The notes under the pieces were generated by a model. The model made no database searches. It saw nothing but the letters and a program-made list of their open reading frames with translations, and was not told the DNA's origin. The position numbers and the translations under genes are program-made. This document shows positions 12,228 to 24,299 of a stretch of 64,000 nt of DNA, in pieces; the first letter of the stretch is position 1, and each line of letters begins with the position of its first letter. This stretch comes from Gnomoniopsis sp. IMI 355080 (lineage: Eukaryota > Ascomycota > Sordariomycetes > Diaporthales > Gnomoniaceae): positions 1-64,000 of the forward strand of contig JAPEVC010000127.1 of NCBI GenBank assembly GCA_027946555.1, given 5' to 3'.

Positions 12228-15200
12228 CCCTGACTTCTGAATACTCGGCAGGGAGAGGGCGACGATGTGCGACCAGGACGAAGAACGAAATTGCGACAGT
12301 CCTGTGAGCAAGTATTTTGCGCCCGGCGGAAGTATATGTGATATTTGGCGTGGCGGTGCCTGGATGGCCGCGAGTGCAAGTGGCACCCGCGAGGCTCGGT
12401 TTCGGGGATTTGTTAATTGCGCGTGCTCAGATCAGTCTCGGTCAGCCGCCGGTAGCACACAGGAAGTAATTTGAGGGCCATGCTGTGTGACCTATTCGTG
12501 GTCTGGTGATATCCCCTCGACAGACAACGAGTAATCAGTCAGTCGACATGAAAATCAAGCGCTGTCTATGCAAAGCGTAGCAAACAGAATAGATACCAGT
12601 TGACATGCAGGGATTCTGTTACTGACAAGGTCGATCGTGTTTGGCATGTCCCACACGACGAGGCCCTTCAGACGACCACGAGACGCCCGGATGGTGAAAG
12701 AATACGAGCTCACAGCGTCGATTTGGTGTGCAACCTATAGAAATGGCCCCCTCGAAGTGAAGGATTTGCGTGATATATGACAGTGACTGACGGTTGGGTG
12801 TATGCGTGTTCTTGTGGCTTGCAAACTCGCCTCAATCCCCCGTGTGCAAGGATCGACTGCCGTATCGTTCCGTGGGAGCGCCTTGCCATGTTGAGCGAAA
12901 GGCATTCTTGGCCGCTCGTCGCCGTTCCGAGGTTGCCCGGCTACAGCATCACCAGCGTGCTGAGAAGACTGGGCTGTAAAGACCGGCCGATTCTGAAATA
13001 CCAGGTTGCAAATGACTTGAGCCTGAAACTGTGATGGGCCGGGATGAACGGGTTAGGCTAAAAAGGGCAGAGCGAGCGACCGCGACCGCGGCCTCGCAGA
13101 TTGGATGGATGCTCATCAAAGTCCGGACTGCGATGAATTTTGATGGAGTTGATGGGGTTCACGTGGAACCCCACGCAATGTCTGTGTGGCTTTTAATTTT
13201 GAGCAGACGAAAGCCATTCGGATCCGTGCCGAGTCGGCTAGGACACTGCTATGTACCATACCTTTACCAGGTGTTCCGTACTGCATGTACAGACTGTTCA
13301 TATTCCTGAGGCGATCCGGGCTTCCCAGCCGTCTCGTGCAAGGGCTTTAATGCAGAGCTTTGCAGAGCTTTGAGTCATGTCTCTTTGTTGTCCCTTTTTT
13401 GAGAGCTCGCACACGAAAGGCGTGGCCTGTGGCTAAAGATAGAACGCTCCCACATGGTAACGGTTTTGTCTCACTCAAAAGGCCGACAGCACTCCATAAT
13501 CGAAGTTTTCCGTTCCATGTACTGTACAAGTACTTGGTATTTGAACAAGTACTCTCTCAAAGGCCAGCGGGCACATCTGCCGAGAGGGCATGCAGTACTG
13601 GACCCCAAGACCCAAGACCCAAGGCCACAACGGCAGACACGGCCATCAAAACCTCGTATGGACGCAAGGAGATTTTAAATCACCTGATTAAGGGGACTCC
13701 CTCTGCGACTAGCGCCGACAACCCGAGAAGGCGGGCACTTTTTTGGCGTCTCTAGGGTTTATTAGTATTTACATTGAGGGGCGGAAAAAGGCACGTTTGT
13801 CGATTGTTGGTTGGTCAAGTCGGCCGGTCGGCGCTATAATGAAACGGTCGTCTGTCGTTTCCGAGATGTATGGGGGGTTGGTGATCTTCGGATTATTTGC
13901 TAAGTCGCTAATTTCTCTGCTCAGGTGAGGCTACTAAATTGCACTTGAGATGGGGTAGTGGAAGGAGTAATAGATGAGTGATCACTCGCAATCTTGTTGA
14001 CAGTCGGGGTGTGCTTGAGAAAGATTAAAGATAAAAAGACGATAAAACCCAATGCAATAAGCAGAACTGAAGAAGCCGACGTGCGCCCGTGCTTCCGGGA
14101 GTTGCGGTACCCAGGCGGGTACACGCCGTCCCGTCCCGTACATGGTAGCTTACAGTAGGTACTAGAATCAGAGTACAGTTCTGTTATACCCGGGTACGAT
14201 TCAGTCCAACTTGATGCTATGATCGAGCGTTTCAATTGGTTCGTTGCCGTGTAAGCAATGGCTCAGCTAAAGGACCAGACCCTGCATTTTGGCCGCCTTG
14301 TTCGAAGTCTGCCAATGACAAATGACGACATGTGGTGTTTTTTTTTTTACCAACTTGTATGCACTATGTATAGTACCTGCTTACCTGCAATGTATACTAT
14401 GACACCCAGGGTACCCAGTAGTTCTTAGTACGCAACAATACTTGGTTTTTTTGCCACATTATTCCTTTCGTGTGCAAGGCTGCGATGGAAAAGGAGACGG
14501 TCCGACTTATCACCTACCTACTGTACCTGGACACAAGAAAATAGGCGCAGGTTCGGTAAAGTGCTTTTAGGTTCTGCGACCAGCCATCACGTCGCATATT
14601 TCAGGCGACTGGCGCAATACGGGGGACAGCTGCGTCCGGTGCTGCAGAGCCACCCGCATGCCACGGCACTTGCCTATATCTCCACTCGCTTGGTTGGCGC
14701 ATGACGGGTTTCTTAGTCAAAACACTCACTTGCTAGGTGTAAGGATTGTTTCGTTTGGTCTTCAAGGTGCTTTGCCATCCTTGGAAGCTGGTCTTGGGTC
14801 TTGATCGGCTGTCTTCCCCTTGCTCATCCCTGACGCTGATGCCAATTGCAGATCACAGCTTCCCTTTCCTCGTCCTTTCGGCCTCAGACACCCGGACACA
14901 ACCCTTCGCCCACACATACACACACACTTGACACATCGACACACAGACTCAGCCAGACAGCGAAGTCCTCCCCACAATCCCGAGGCCCCTTCCCTGTCTC
15001 CTTTGAACCGGGGCCCTGGAAAACATCTTTTCTGTTACACATTCTATTGCTCCACTCTGGTGGCACTGTCCAACCCGAACGCCTCACCGCGTCACGACTG
15101 CTGGAGTGGCCTGAATTGGGATCCCCCGTTCAGCCCCATCCATCCATCACCACGTCCTCAAGGGCCCCAGAGTGGCCCCGACCGTCTGTTTGCCTGGCCC

Positions 15201-15509
15201 CATCAAGATCTCCCAAGTATAGTACCCGAGTACCTGCTCCAAGCTGCTATTCGTCTATACGCGGTACTTGGCGGGCACAGTGACCGGACAGCCAAAGCCA
15301 TTAATTCTTACTGGGCGCGCGCCTCAGGAGTCCAGCACGTCCATGACTTTGCTGGTTTTCCTCTGACCTTTGGGTTAGTTTGTTATTTTATTTACTTTTC
15401 GCCTTCTTTCGTGAGAACCTCAAGCTCTTAAAGATACACTACCAAACCCCGTCTCTCGTTCTATATTGTCCTATTCAAGCGAGCTTGGCACCATCTCCCC
15501 ACCCCCACC
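12228..15509. other. Long intergenic region, no supported gene
   Basis: About 3.3 kb without a convincing coding frame. A minus-strand frame at 13921-14235 contains a hydrophobic stretch (SVLLIALGFIVFLSLIFL) but has no ATG, so I leave it uncalled. The last 750 bases, from about 14750, become pyrimidine-rich with CACACA runs near 14910-14945, as expected for the leader of the large plus-strand gene starting at 15510. A poly-T run lies at about 14339-14349. Confidence 0.45.
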
Positions 15510-18500
15510 ATGCCGTTGAGCAAGTCATCCCGCTCCTCCAAGAGCTCCAAGAGCACCACTAGCAGCAGCAGGCCCTCGCTGCGCGCTACTTTCTCTTCCA
15601 GATCCGTATCCAATCTCCTTCACACGGGGTCCCACGACAGAGACCAGCTTGAGTCACTTGGACAGCCTATTAAGGAGCAGGTCGAGCCGGAGTCCACGAA
15701 GCCTGCAGACCAGCATGACGAGTCAGGCGCTGTAGTACCGCAGCGAAGGAAGTCAAGGTTGAATGTGCTGACATCCATTTTCTCGCCTACAAGCTCCATC
15801 GGCTCTACCAAGAGGCCGTCCCTCTCAGCAAACGACGCTGTGCGCCCAAAGACTTCAACTGGAGCACTGCCCTCCATTCAAACAATAAGAGAGGCCGCAG
15901 TCTTGAGAGAGCCCGTTCCTTCCGCCTTTGAGCTCTCCAACAAGTCCTCTTCCTTTGACGACAGCCCCAACACTGCTTCCAACACAAACGGCTCAGTTTC
16001 GACCATCGACAACTCCTCAGAAAACCTCGCACCTGGCACCGCTACACCGGCTTCACAACACTCCAACCCAGATTTTGGCTTCGAGCGCACAGGCTCTCCT
16101 GAATCCACTGAGCCCCCGACTGAGGGCCAGGTTAGTGCCACCATGCCAGCCTTACAAAAGCACCAGAAGGTGCCCTCATTGGACAAACCCCTACCGAGGA
16201 AACCTTTGCCACAGCATGTTCAGAATACCGGGCCGGTAGAGTCCCCTCCATCACCAGAGTCCGCGGGTTCGAGGGCGAGTGGAGAGAGAAAGAACGACGC
16301 ACAGCCTCTGTCGCCAAATGGCAAAGGCCAGGGCCGGGCGAGGCTACAGTCTACAAGACGGCCATCATCGCCAAATAAATTGCCTAGAGCCAGAAGTAGC
16401 TCTGCGCAACCACCCCCTCGCACTTCCGGAGGCGACCACTCGAGAACCGTTTCGACACCGATGGAGCCAAGACCAATGTCAAGGCAGTCCAACGACGGTG
16501 AGAACCGGGGAAGACTGCGGAGAAGCTGGATGCCAGGCGGACGTTCACGATCAGCGTCAAAGGACATGTCAAAGGAATTGTCGTCAAAAGAATGGAAGAA
16601 GATGCCCGCAGACAAAGCATGGATCTTATCGTCTGATAACCACGCAGATTACAACACTGCTTTCCTTAGCAATGGCGACAAGGTAGTTATTCCCGGATAT
16701 GCAATGTCACATGCGGTCCCCTACCTTACTCGATGCTGACGATATACAGGTTCCCGAATTATGGAACGAGAACGGTACCGTCCTTGTTTATCTCTTTCCG
16801 AAGAGCAGCAACAAGGGCCCTTCTTTCAAAATTCCATCGTGGTCGATTGAGGCGTCCATAGTATTTCATGAGTTGATTCAGGGCGAGTTGGAGTGCAGCC
16901 AAAATGGACGGGCAAGAGCTCAGAGTTTCGGCAACACTTTGGGTGCAGAGGACGCTACACGCATGCTTCAGAATTTCGGCGTGCCGGACACATCGGCAGG
17001 CGAAGTCAGATTATACATACCTCCCCAGGGGCCTCAAACGGAAGCTAGCCATGGCAATTCTGGGAAACCCGATCTTCAGCGCCTGATTGCAATTCGAAAT
17101 CTTTTCGCCTTCCTCACAGGCCAGCCGCTTGTGGCGACCAAGGCGCATCCGACAATCTTCTCAGCATTCCTGGAAATATCCTCGCTTTGCAAAGAGTTTG
17201 ACTTTATGAGCATGGATGGGACGTCGTGGGGCGAGGCTGTCGATATGAGCTTCAGCTTCTACATCTCGCAACTCGCTCTCGCCGATGTTCGCCACAGCCG
17301 GGAAAAGACGTTGGAGGCTCTTATTCTTGGTGAACGAATGAAATGCTGGGAGCTGTACAACGAGGCTTACACTCACGCGGTGGGAAAGTGGCACGCGATC
17401 GTGGCCCTGAAATCGCCGTTGATGAGGCGAATCTCTCCAGGGGTTCTGCAAAAACTCGAACGCGCGAATCTTGAACTGCTCAATCGTCAGCACAACGTGA
17501 ATCAAAGATTGGAGGAATTTGAATTCCCAGCTCTGTTTGCAGGCGTCGCAAACTCTTCAGAGTTCAAGGACGCCCGTACTAACCGGTGGAGGGCGTCGTT
17601 CCAGAGGATGAGAACTTTCACACTCGACTACTATAAAGGTCTGTTTGGGAGCTGGCCACCGAAAGCGAGAAGCAAGAAGAACCCGTTCTCGGAGAGCGGT
17701 CTGAACAGACTGGTCCTGAAGGCATTGTATGCGGACTTGTGCTCGCTATACGACTTGCTCGTGGACCGTGATTCACTCACGCCGCGCGTCATTGACCAAG
17801 CTCCAGAGGATGTTTCTTCCAAAGACGAGGACCTGCACATCAGGGTCTTACGGAAGATCATGACTGAGTTCGACCTATCGTCACCGCCTGTGTTGCCACC
17901 TATTCCCTTCGACATCCCGAAGACACCGACAATGAAAACAGTTTTGCCAAAGTACGAGGAGATGAAGGAGAAGGAAAAGGCAAAGTTCGACAAGAACATC
18001 AAAGACTACGAACTCCAGCTCATCATGCACAAGTCCTATAACTTTGATACTGATAGCGTGGCGACGCCATTCCTGGAACATTTCAAGGATTTTGACATGG
18101 AAACGGCCAAGGGCAAGAACTCGTCAGATCTGATCGATAACCGAATGGGCATCTGGCTTTTCCTCTACGTGGTAATTCAGTCTCTCCCGCTACTCGTCAT
18201 TGACGCACCGGATCTGCAATTCACCGAGAGTGTGGAATACTTCCTCTGCCAACCGCCCATGGGTAACCCACCTTGGGTTGAGGACGCCGGCGCTACGCGG
18301 AAAGCTTGGTATCAAATCCCTGGAAGCTCCGTCAAGGTTGAGTTGTCCCCGGACGTGGTTATGTTCTCTGTGGAAGCCACGTTTGAGCGATCACATTGCT
18401 GGGTGTCAGCCAGGAAATGGGACGAGGCTAAAGCTGTTGGTGGTTCTGCAGACCTCCTCGGTCTCCCAGCACCACCAGGCATTCCGGCGTCTGCAGACAT

Positions 18501-19068
18501 GATGGCCCTCTCACCACTGCAACCTCCAGGAGCCGTCTTCGAAGACATGGATCCCATCGGCTACAACAGCAGCAACGGTGGTTCCCCCGCCTCGTCCGCC
18601 CCCGGCTCTCCCGCCGGCGGCCCGCAGCGGCGCGTCATCCAGCCCGGCAGCGGCCTCGCCCAAGGCCGTGGCTCAGGCTCCGGCTACCGCGCCTCCTTCG
18701 CCGGTCTCGTCAACCTCGAGCCCCTCGCAATGCCTCTCAATGGCCCGGTCGACCGTCGCTCTAGCCGCGTGTACAGCGCGCAAATGTCCGTGCGCTCCGA
18801 CTCTGGCGGACCCCGCCCGCAGAGTGCCAGTGGGGTTGGGGCGCCGGGTAGTCTGCGCGAGTCGGGCAGCTCTGGAAACCTGCGAGGGGGTCCGGACTCA
18901 CCTGCGACGCCCCGCAGTGCGGCGCCCACGGGGAACAAGAATCATGGGCGGAACCAGAGTAGCACGTTTGACGATATCTTGAAGGATATGGGAGGAGACC
19001 AGAATAAGGGCAACGCTCCCAAATCTGCGACCAAGTCTTCAAAGAAGAACTCACGGTTCGGCTTCTAG
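15510..19068 (+). CDS. Large DUF8004-like protein with disordered ends
   Basis: Exon 1 is 15510-16682 and exon 2 is 16750-19068. A 67-nt intron (donor GTAGTT, branch GCTGAC, acceptor ATACAG) keeps the frame and gives 1,163 residues. The ATG at 15510 has the context CACCATGCC, and a long CT-rich leader precedes it. Residues 1-370 are Ser/Thr/Pro-rich and probably unstructured, with many phosphorylatable sites. A folded domain follows from the splice junction on, with VPELWNENGTVLVYLFP and KGPSFKIPSWSIEAS. It resembles the fungal domain of unknown function DUF8004, though I am naming it from memory of the family. The domain runs to about residue 1,000; the last 160 residues are Gly/Ser/Pro-rich and end in a Lys-rich tail. 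There is no signal peptide or membrane segment, so it is probably cytoplasmic. The function is unknown; a signalling or scaffold role would be a guess. Confidence 0.85.
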
Positions 19069-19530
19069 GGGAGGGGTGCCTCATTTGGGGCGCCTACGCG
19101 GAAGACGCCGACAAGAATGTCACAGACTTCCTCTTTCATCTGTACTCGGCGTTCTGGATATGGGCAATTTACAACGAAACACTTGCATGACAAGTGAGCG
19201 GATAGGAAATGGAGCAGCTTGTTTTAAGCCTTTGGATATCAACGAAAGGGGAAGGTCATGACAAAACAAAAGGGGGCTACATTTTGCATCGATCACACAA
19301 GCACCTGGACATCGGAAAAGAAGGTATGGAGCGGCATTGTTTGAGCATACTGTAATGCATAAGTGATAGATTAATACTAAATTGAACCTATTGTCGCGAG
19401 AAAAACAAAGAGCAGTCCCCTAAATTTTTAGTTGACCCAAGATATGTCTTCGAGACTTTACCAAGGTAATACAGTGACTGATGATGTGTTCACGAACGTG
19501 CAAGAGTGAGGTGCACGCAGTATTCACTTC

Positions 19531-20470
19531 TCACCATTGAGATGGGCTGTCACCTAGTTGTCGACGTGACAAATTCTTGGCCACGACCGCGGGACATCTT
19601 TGAAGGAGATGTCCTGACGACGCCCGACTCGCCGACGGGGCGCCACCGGCGGCAGAGGCGCCTACGGCCCATTCGGACTTTTGTCCTCGTTGCTCTTTGA
19701 ACGGAGGAACAAAACCACCCTCTGGTGTCTTTCCCTTTTCTCCCCTTGTTTTTCTCGAATTTTTTGTCATTTGTTGCTTCGCCGTCGGCCTCCAGCCTGC
19801 TCGACGTAGAGCCTTGTGGTACTCATAGCCCCCATAGGCAAGCCCGAGGCCGGGATCTTCGGAGTGGCGCCCTGTTGCTCGAATCCAAATCTCACCGCTG
19901 TTGGAAAAAGGAGAATGCTTTTGTAAGACCAGGCCTTCTTGAATCGTTACGAATGAGGCGTAGATACCCGGGTTTCCGCTGCGGTGTCTCGTTCGCCGTA
20001 GTTCATCCTACTAGGAAGTCCTTGCTCCTTTTCGAACTTACCCTCCAGATTCTCAAGAACAGTTGCACAATCGCGCCATACCAGTTCACTCTCGTCACTC
20101 CTGCCGGGAGCGTCCTGCGGGTGTCGCACAACTGCTTTACCGAGCTGTTCGCCGCACTCCTCGTAGCCTGCTCTTCCCACTCGGACCGCATCGCGACGCC
20201 CATCCCTAGCGGCGGACTGACAAACTGCCACTGCCTCAACCGCGATAGACGATGGCTGCTGTACAGTGCGGCGTTACAATTGACGCAGCACGCATTGGCC
20301 ACCCACGTCTCGTGCCGCTGAAGCCCTTGCTGGACGCACTGGCCAAGCCTGGGGACGGACGAGGCTCTGTGTGCGCTGAGGCAAAATTCAAGGCGGTACG
20401 GTGGGGGATTTGTGAAGAGGGGAAGCAAGCAGTGCTTACAGCAGTGCGTTTCGTGGTGCACAAAGCACAT
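19531..20470 (-). CDS. Possible Cys-containing hypothetical gene, structure unresolved
   Basis: Several minus-strand frames in this kilobase have protein-like character, but I could not join them into one clean model. A frame starting at the ATG at 20470 begins MCFVHHETHCCKHC and has further Cys pairs (ACCVNC), like small fungal Cys-rich proteins of unknown function. A second frame (about 20234-20070) carries GYEECGEQLGKAVV and ESELVWRDCATVLENLEG and ends at a good donor, GTAAGT. A third (19770-19531, extending up to about 19900) carries GEIWIRATGRHSEDPGLG and a basic tail. No combination of splice sites I tried keeps all three in frame, so this may be a multi-exon gene, a broken gene or chance. 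The extent is approximate. Confidence 0.28.
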
Positions 20471-21738
20471 TGTTGGTTACGGACGGCTTTTTTCTCGTTC
20501 TTCTTTCTGTGTTAATAACGGGCTATCAATGTTCGTAGATTTCAAGCATCTTCTAGCTCGAAATCTTTGTCATAGCAGTGTCCTAAAGCACTGAGATGCT
20601 GCGTAGCTTGGGTCTGGCTGCAGGGGAAGTCGGAAACGGTAGTTAGGTGCTGGCCAACGCCGGTAACGAGCGTGGCAGACGGCATAATGATTGTCTCTGG
20701 GAATTCGTCGCCCTTTCCTTGAGTCTTGATTTCTTGACACGTAGTGACTGATGATCAAATGTGAAATCCATCGACCTTCAGCCCGCGACTGGCCCAGTCA
20801 TAGAAGAATAGCCGCAAGTGGTGTGGAGTATTCCAAGTCCAAGATCAGTCAGTAACACCCATTGTTTGTCAATCACAACCATAGTGATCGCGTTCAGTTT
20901 CACAACCAGCCGCTCCATTCTTCATACACTCGTGTAAAGAGTTGGATACTGGCGGTGATGTCAAGAGTTAGAGACATAGTACCGTGTAACAGCAGAACAG
21001 CAGGAAAATGCATCATGGCCTTGCGATCCTGCCATCGCAGCTTCAATGCAGATGGTTGTTGATCAGCATCGTGTTGCCAAAACAATTCCGCTGACACAAA
21101 CGTCAAACACAGGCGCGGGGCGCGCGGTGGAGACTTGCAGGTTAGCAATGGCGAGTTGCTTTGGTCCTGCGTTCGCCCCGGGCACTTTGAAAGACGTACA
21201 GTCGATGGTTGCGCCCTCGCTGTGTCCATACAAGGTGGAGGACGAGACACGAAGATGTCATCGAAACACTTATAGTATAGTGATTTTGGGAGGTGGTAAA
21301 ACGAGCTCGAGACTATGGGGATACCAAGCTTTGTGATGTTGCTTGCACAACATTGGCAGAGCGTGGCAGATGTAAAAATAGGACCTGCCAAGAAACTGGG
21401 GTCCAGGTCAGCCCTACCACCCGGATGACCCATTGGAGAGATCCAGATCGGTGGATTATCCGGGGGACAACTGTTGACGCTTTCTTTTTCCTGATGCACG
21501 GCTTCTGGCCATGCAGGCAGCGGTGACTTGCTGCTGCAGATGAGGCGAACGAATGGCCTCATTCTGTCGGTGTCTTCCAGCTCCTTACAGGGAAACAGAG
21601 CTCGCCTCTGCCCGTGGTCTGGTTGTCGGCTGAACGCTCAGGTTGCACGCGGATTGGCGTGAAACTTGGTTTCGGATCGTGGGTGGTGACTCGAGGCTGC
21701 ACTCGGCCCGCTGACAGAATATGTCCTAAAGCCCGCTC
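20471..21738. other. Intergenic, no supported gene
   Basis: The only long frame (minus strand, 21562 to 20900, 220 codons) has random-looking composition, no domain and no splice signals, so I do not call it. Nothing else is visible here. Confidence 0.4.
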
Positions 21739-22071
21739 CTACAGAGTTTCGTTGCCGTAGAGTAATTTTGGTCGGGCATGGGTAATGTTGGTTGGATCAG
21801 CATTTTGGTCTCCTGAAGAGAATTTTGAATTTGGATCGAACCCGGGCGGCGCGCTCGTGGGGCGTGGAGCGTGGAGCGTAGAGCGTTGAGAGCGTGAGTC
21901 GTAATAGTACACGGAGTCAGTAGGTGTGTATGTTGTGGGCGGCCCCGTGCCAGTGCTGGCAGTCATTTCCGAGGTTTCGTGATAAGGTTTGCTTGTACCA
22001 TCGCCTTGATTGTTTGTCACTTCAGCAATGATCCGCCCAGAATGCTTTGTACATACAAAGTCCGTCCCCAT
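21739..22071 (-). CDS. Possible small hypothetical protein, 110 aa
   Basis: An ATG-initiated frame (context GCTATGGGG) encodes 110 hydrophilic residues rich in Thr, Ser, Pro and Tyr, with TYTPTDSVYYYDSRSQR in the middle. There is no signal peptide, membrane segment or recognised domain. The composition is typical of disordered fungal proteins or of the end of a longer protein, and the frame is short enough to be accidental. I list it only because composition and start context are both reasonable. Confidence 0.22.
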   Translation of the reverse strand: MGTDFVCTKHSGRIIAEVTNNQGDGTSKPYHETSEMTASTGTGPPTTYTPTDSVYYYDSRSQRSTLHAPRPTSAPPGFDPNSKFSSGDQNADPTNITHARPKLLYGNETL

Positions 22072-24299
22072 AGCGGGAAAGGGATAGAGATTGACATTTT
22101 TTAAACTTTTTTTTGTTTTTGCCAGTGCACAGCCGGAGGCATGGTTTAGGAAAGTGGATGTTCGCGAGATCTTGACTCAGCGCCTTCTCTTGTTGTTGCT
22201 GATGATATACGGAAGAAACAGCAGCACGCAGAGAAGACACGATCGACCTTGCTTTCAGGGCGGGAGGGTAATTGTTATTGAACGTGTCAATGCGATGTCT
22301 GTGTCACCCGATGAGACGAGGTCATGGGTGGTGTCAATACATGTTATAGCACTTTGCGCAAGGCTGTTTTACGGGGGTAGCTGCTGCATGTAATGGGTAA
22401 TAGTGCACGCCCTCGTACATTCCCACGTTGAATGTTTCGGTAAGGGCCTTTTTGATGTCCGTGAGCGGTGTGCAGTGGAGCTCCGTAGCGGGCGTGGCCA
22501 GACTGCCAGGCTGCCAGACAGGCCAGACTAGCAGGAAAAGAGAGTCAGAAACGCCCAGCCGCCAGCCTCAACACGCAAGCGCAAGCTGGATTTTTTTCGT
22601 TGATTCTTCGGACAATTACTAAGCCATGTACTTGAACACGCAAGACTTGGGGTTCAGGGAGACAGCAATCCATTCGTTCAGGAGAGTCCGGACGAAGTGC
22701 AGGAAGAAAGGGGGTTGCTGATGATGCCCATGGGACGCAAAGCATTGGAGATCAATGAGTCGGGTGTCGGCAGTGTCTGTCAAGATGACATTGCACTTCA
22801 GGGTCGACAGCGAGTTGAGGAGCGGGCATGAGTATGAGGCTCGTACGTAGTGCTGTATTCCGTACTACCGTACAACAGGCACGCCTGGCACGGTAAGAGC
22901 CGCAGGGGTCCCACTTCCCCCGGCTCCTCTCCCTCGTGGATGTCGGCACTAGGAAAGAGGACTAGGGACCCCTCATCCCGAGGTCTCGAACTAGAAGAAA
23001 AGCGACCTACCACCAACAAAGGCATAGTCGGCGCGCCACCTCTGCAAGACGATTGCAAGACTGCAGTCGCAAGCAAGTGCAAGTTAGCCCTAGATACCTA
23101 ATGTCCCAAGAGGCTGGACGGCACCGTGCTCCCGTCGCCATGCGTGGCCTGTTGACCCGTTGACCCGTTGACGCTACGCAGAGGTACCAAGAGGTACAGT
23201 CCAGCCCGGAATCCATCTCAAACAAGAACGGGGGCAAGACTCAACGTTTAGACGTGCGAGTGGGGTTTAGCTTGCGTGGACCCCGAGAAACAAGAACAGA
23301 AAAGCAACAGGAGCACCGGGAGAAAAGCCCGTCGTCATCTCTCTGACGGGCGACCTGCGTTTACTTTCCGGACAGTCGGGGCACTATGCCTCTTTGTTTT
23401 TTACGATACCTTCCATCCTTACCTCGACGTCCCCCGCGCGCCCCTCTTTATTCCAAAGCCAAAGGGCCTCCCCCTTCAGGCTTCCAGCCCAATCCATTCT
23501 GCTTTAGGCGTTTCACCACCTTTATTATCTAACCATCTTACTGGCCACCCCAACCCACCACTCACCACTCACCACTCATTTACGACCTACCCTTCTCCGT
23601 ACCCGTTCCTGACCCAGGTCTCGCATCGACCCGCGACGTCCCTTCCCGTCTGCCCGTCTTTATGCTTCTTCTTTCTTGGCGACCTTTGGCCAAGCCATCT
23701 GTCCATCTTGTCTCGCCTTGGCACATGCAATAGCGCACTCTTTCGACTCCCGATTACCGACTTTCGTTCTGTCTGTCAGACTTCAAGATAATTGTCAGCG
23801 ATACCAGACTGTCGTCGCCCCTCATTGCCAGCCAAAATACGTCGAGACGGAGACGTGGCCTAGCTGGTCCGGCTCGCCTCGCTGTGGTGACGACGTCGTC
23901 CCTTGCCGGCACTTCCATCACAACACACCCCTCAACCACCAATCTCATCTGCCTCCACAGTGGCAAGCGTCGTCGTCGACAGTGGCTTAGCACTAAGCCA
24001 AGAGTTTGACACACCACCTTGGCCATTCGTGTGTGTTGAGCCTCATCACCGAATATCACTCTCCACCAAGGGAGCGAACTCGCTTTCTCGCTGGCTTGTG
24101 TAGCCCTCGAAGCGTTCGGGTTTCGGCACGACACGGAACGACACCACGGCATTGAGACACCACCCCCACATACACTACCACCAAAGACGCTCCATCGATC
24201 TGGAGGCCATTCATCTAATTAGATCACAACTAGCACGGCACGCGGTCGACGGGCCCGAACTCGTCGCGAGCCTCCCGCGCGCGCTTCATCTCTGACCAA
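22072..24299. other. Intergenic and leader region upstream of palF
   Basis: No supported gene. A short direct repeat (GTTGACCC twice plus GTTGAC) lies at 23151-23172 and a run of CACCACT repeats near 23554-23577. From about 23400 to 24300 the plus strand is strongly C/T-rich, as in fungal leaders and promoters. Two GCCAAG hexamers (about 23690 and 23995) fit the PacC core GCCARG, but a hexamer this short is expected by chance. Confidence 0.45.
23151..23172. repeat. Short tandem repeat, GTTGACCC unit
   Basis: The 8-base unit GTTGACCC occurs twice followed by a partial third copy GTTGAC. It lies in the intergenic region upstream of palF, with no sign of function. Confidence 0.7.

Noticed and set aside
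13921..14235. Short membrane-segment ORF on the minus strand
   Set aside because: It begins at a TTG and contains no Met; no upstream exon with an ATG is evident.
20900..21562. 220-codon minus-strand ORF with an ATG
   Set aside because: Composition looks random, there is no domain or signal, and it overlaps open frames on the other strand; it is likely chance.
21820..21850. T-arm-like GGTTCGATCC on the minus strand
   Set aside because: The flanks do not form a T stem, and no A box or acceptor stem is present.
23850..23930. tRNA-like A box (TGGCCTAGCTGG)
   Set aside because: No B box or acceptor stem lies at a proper distance.
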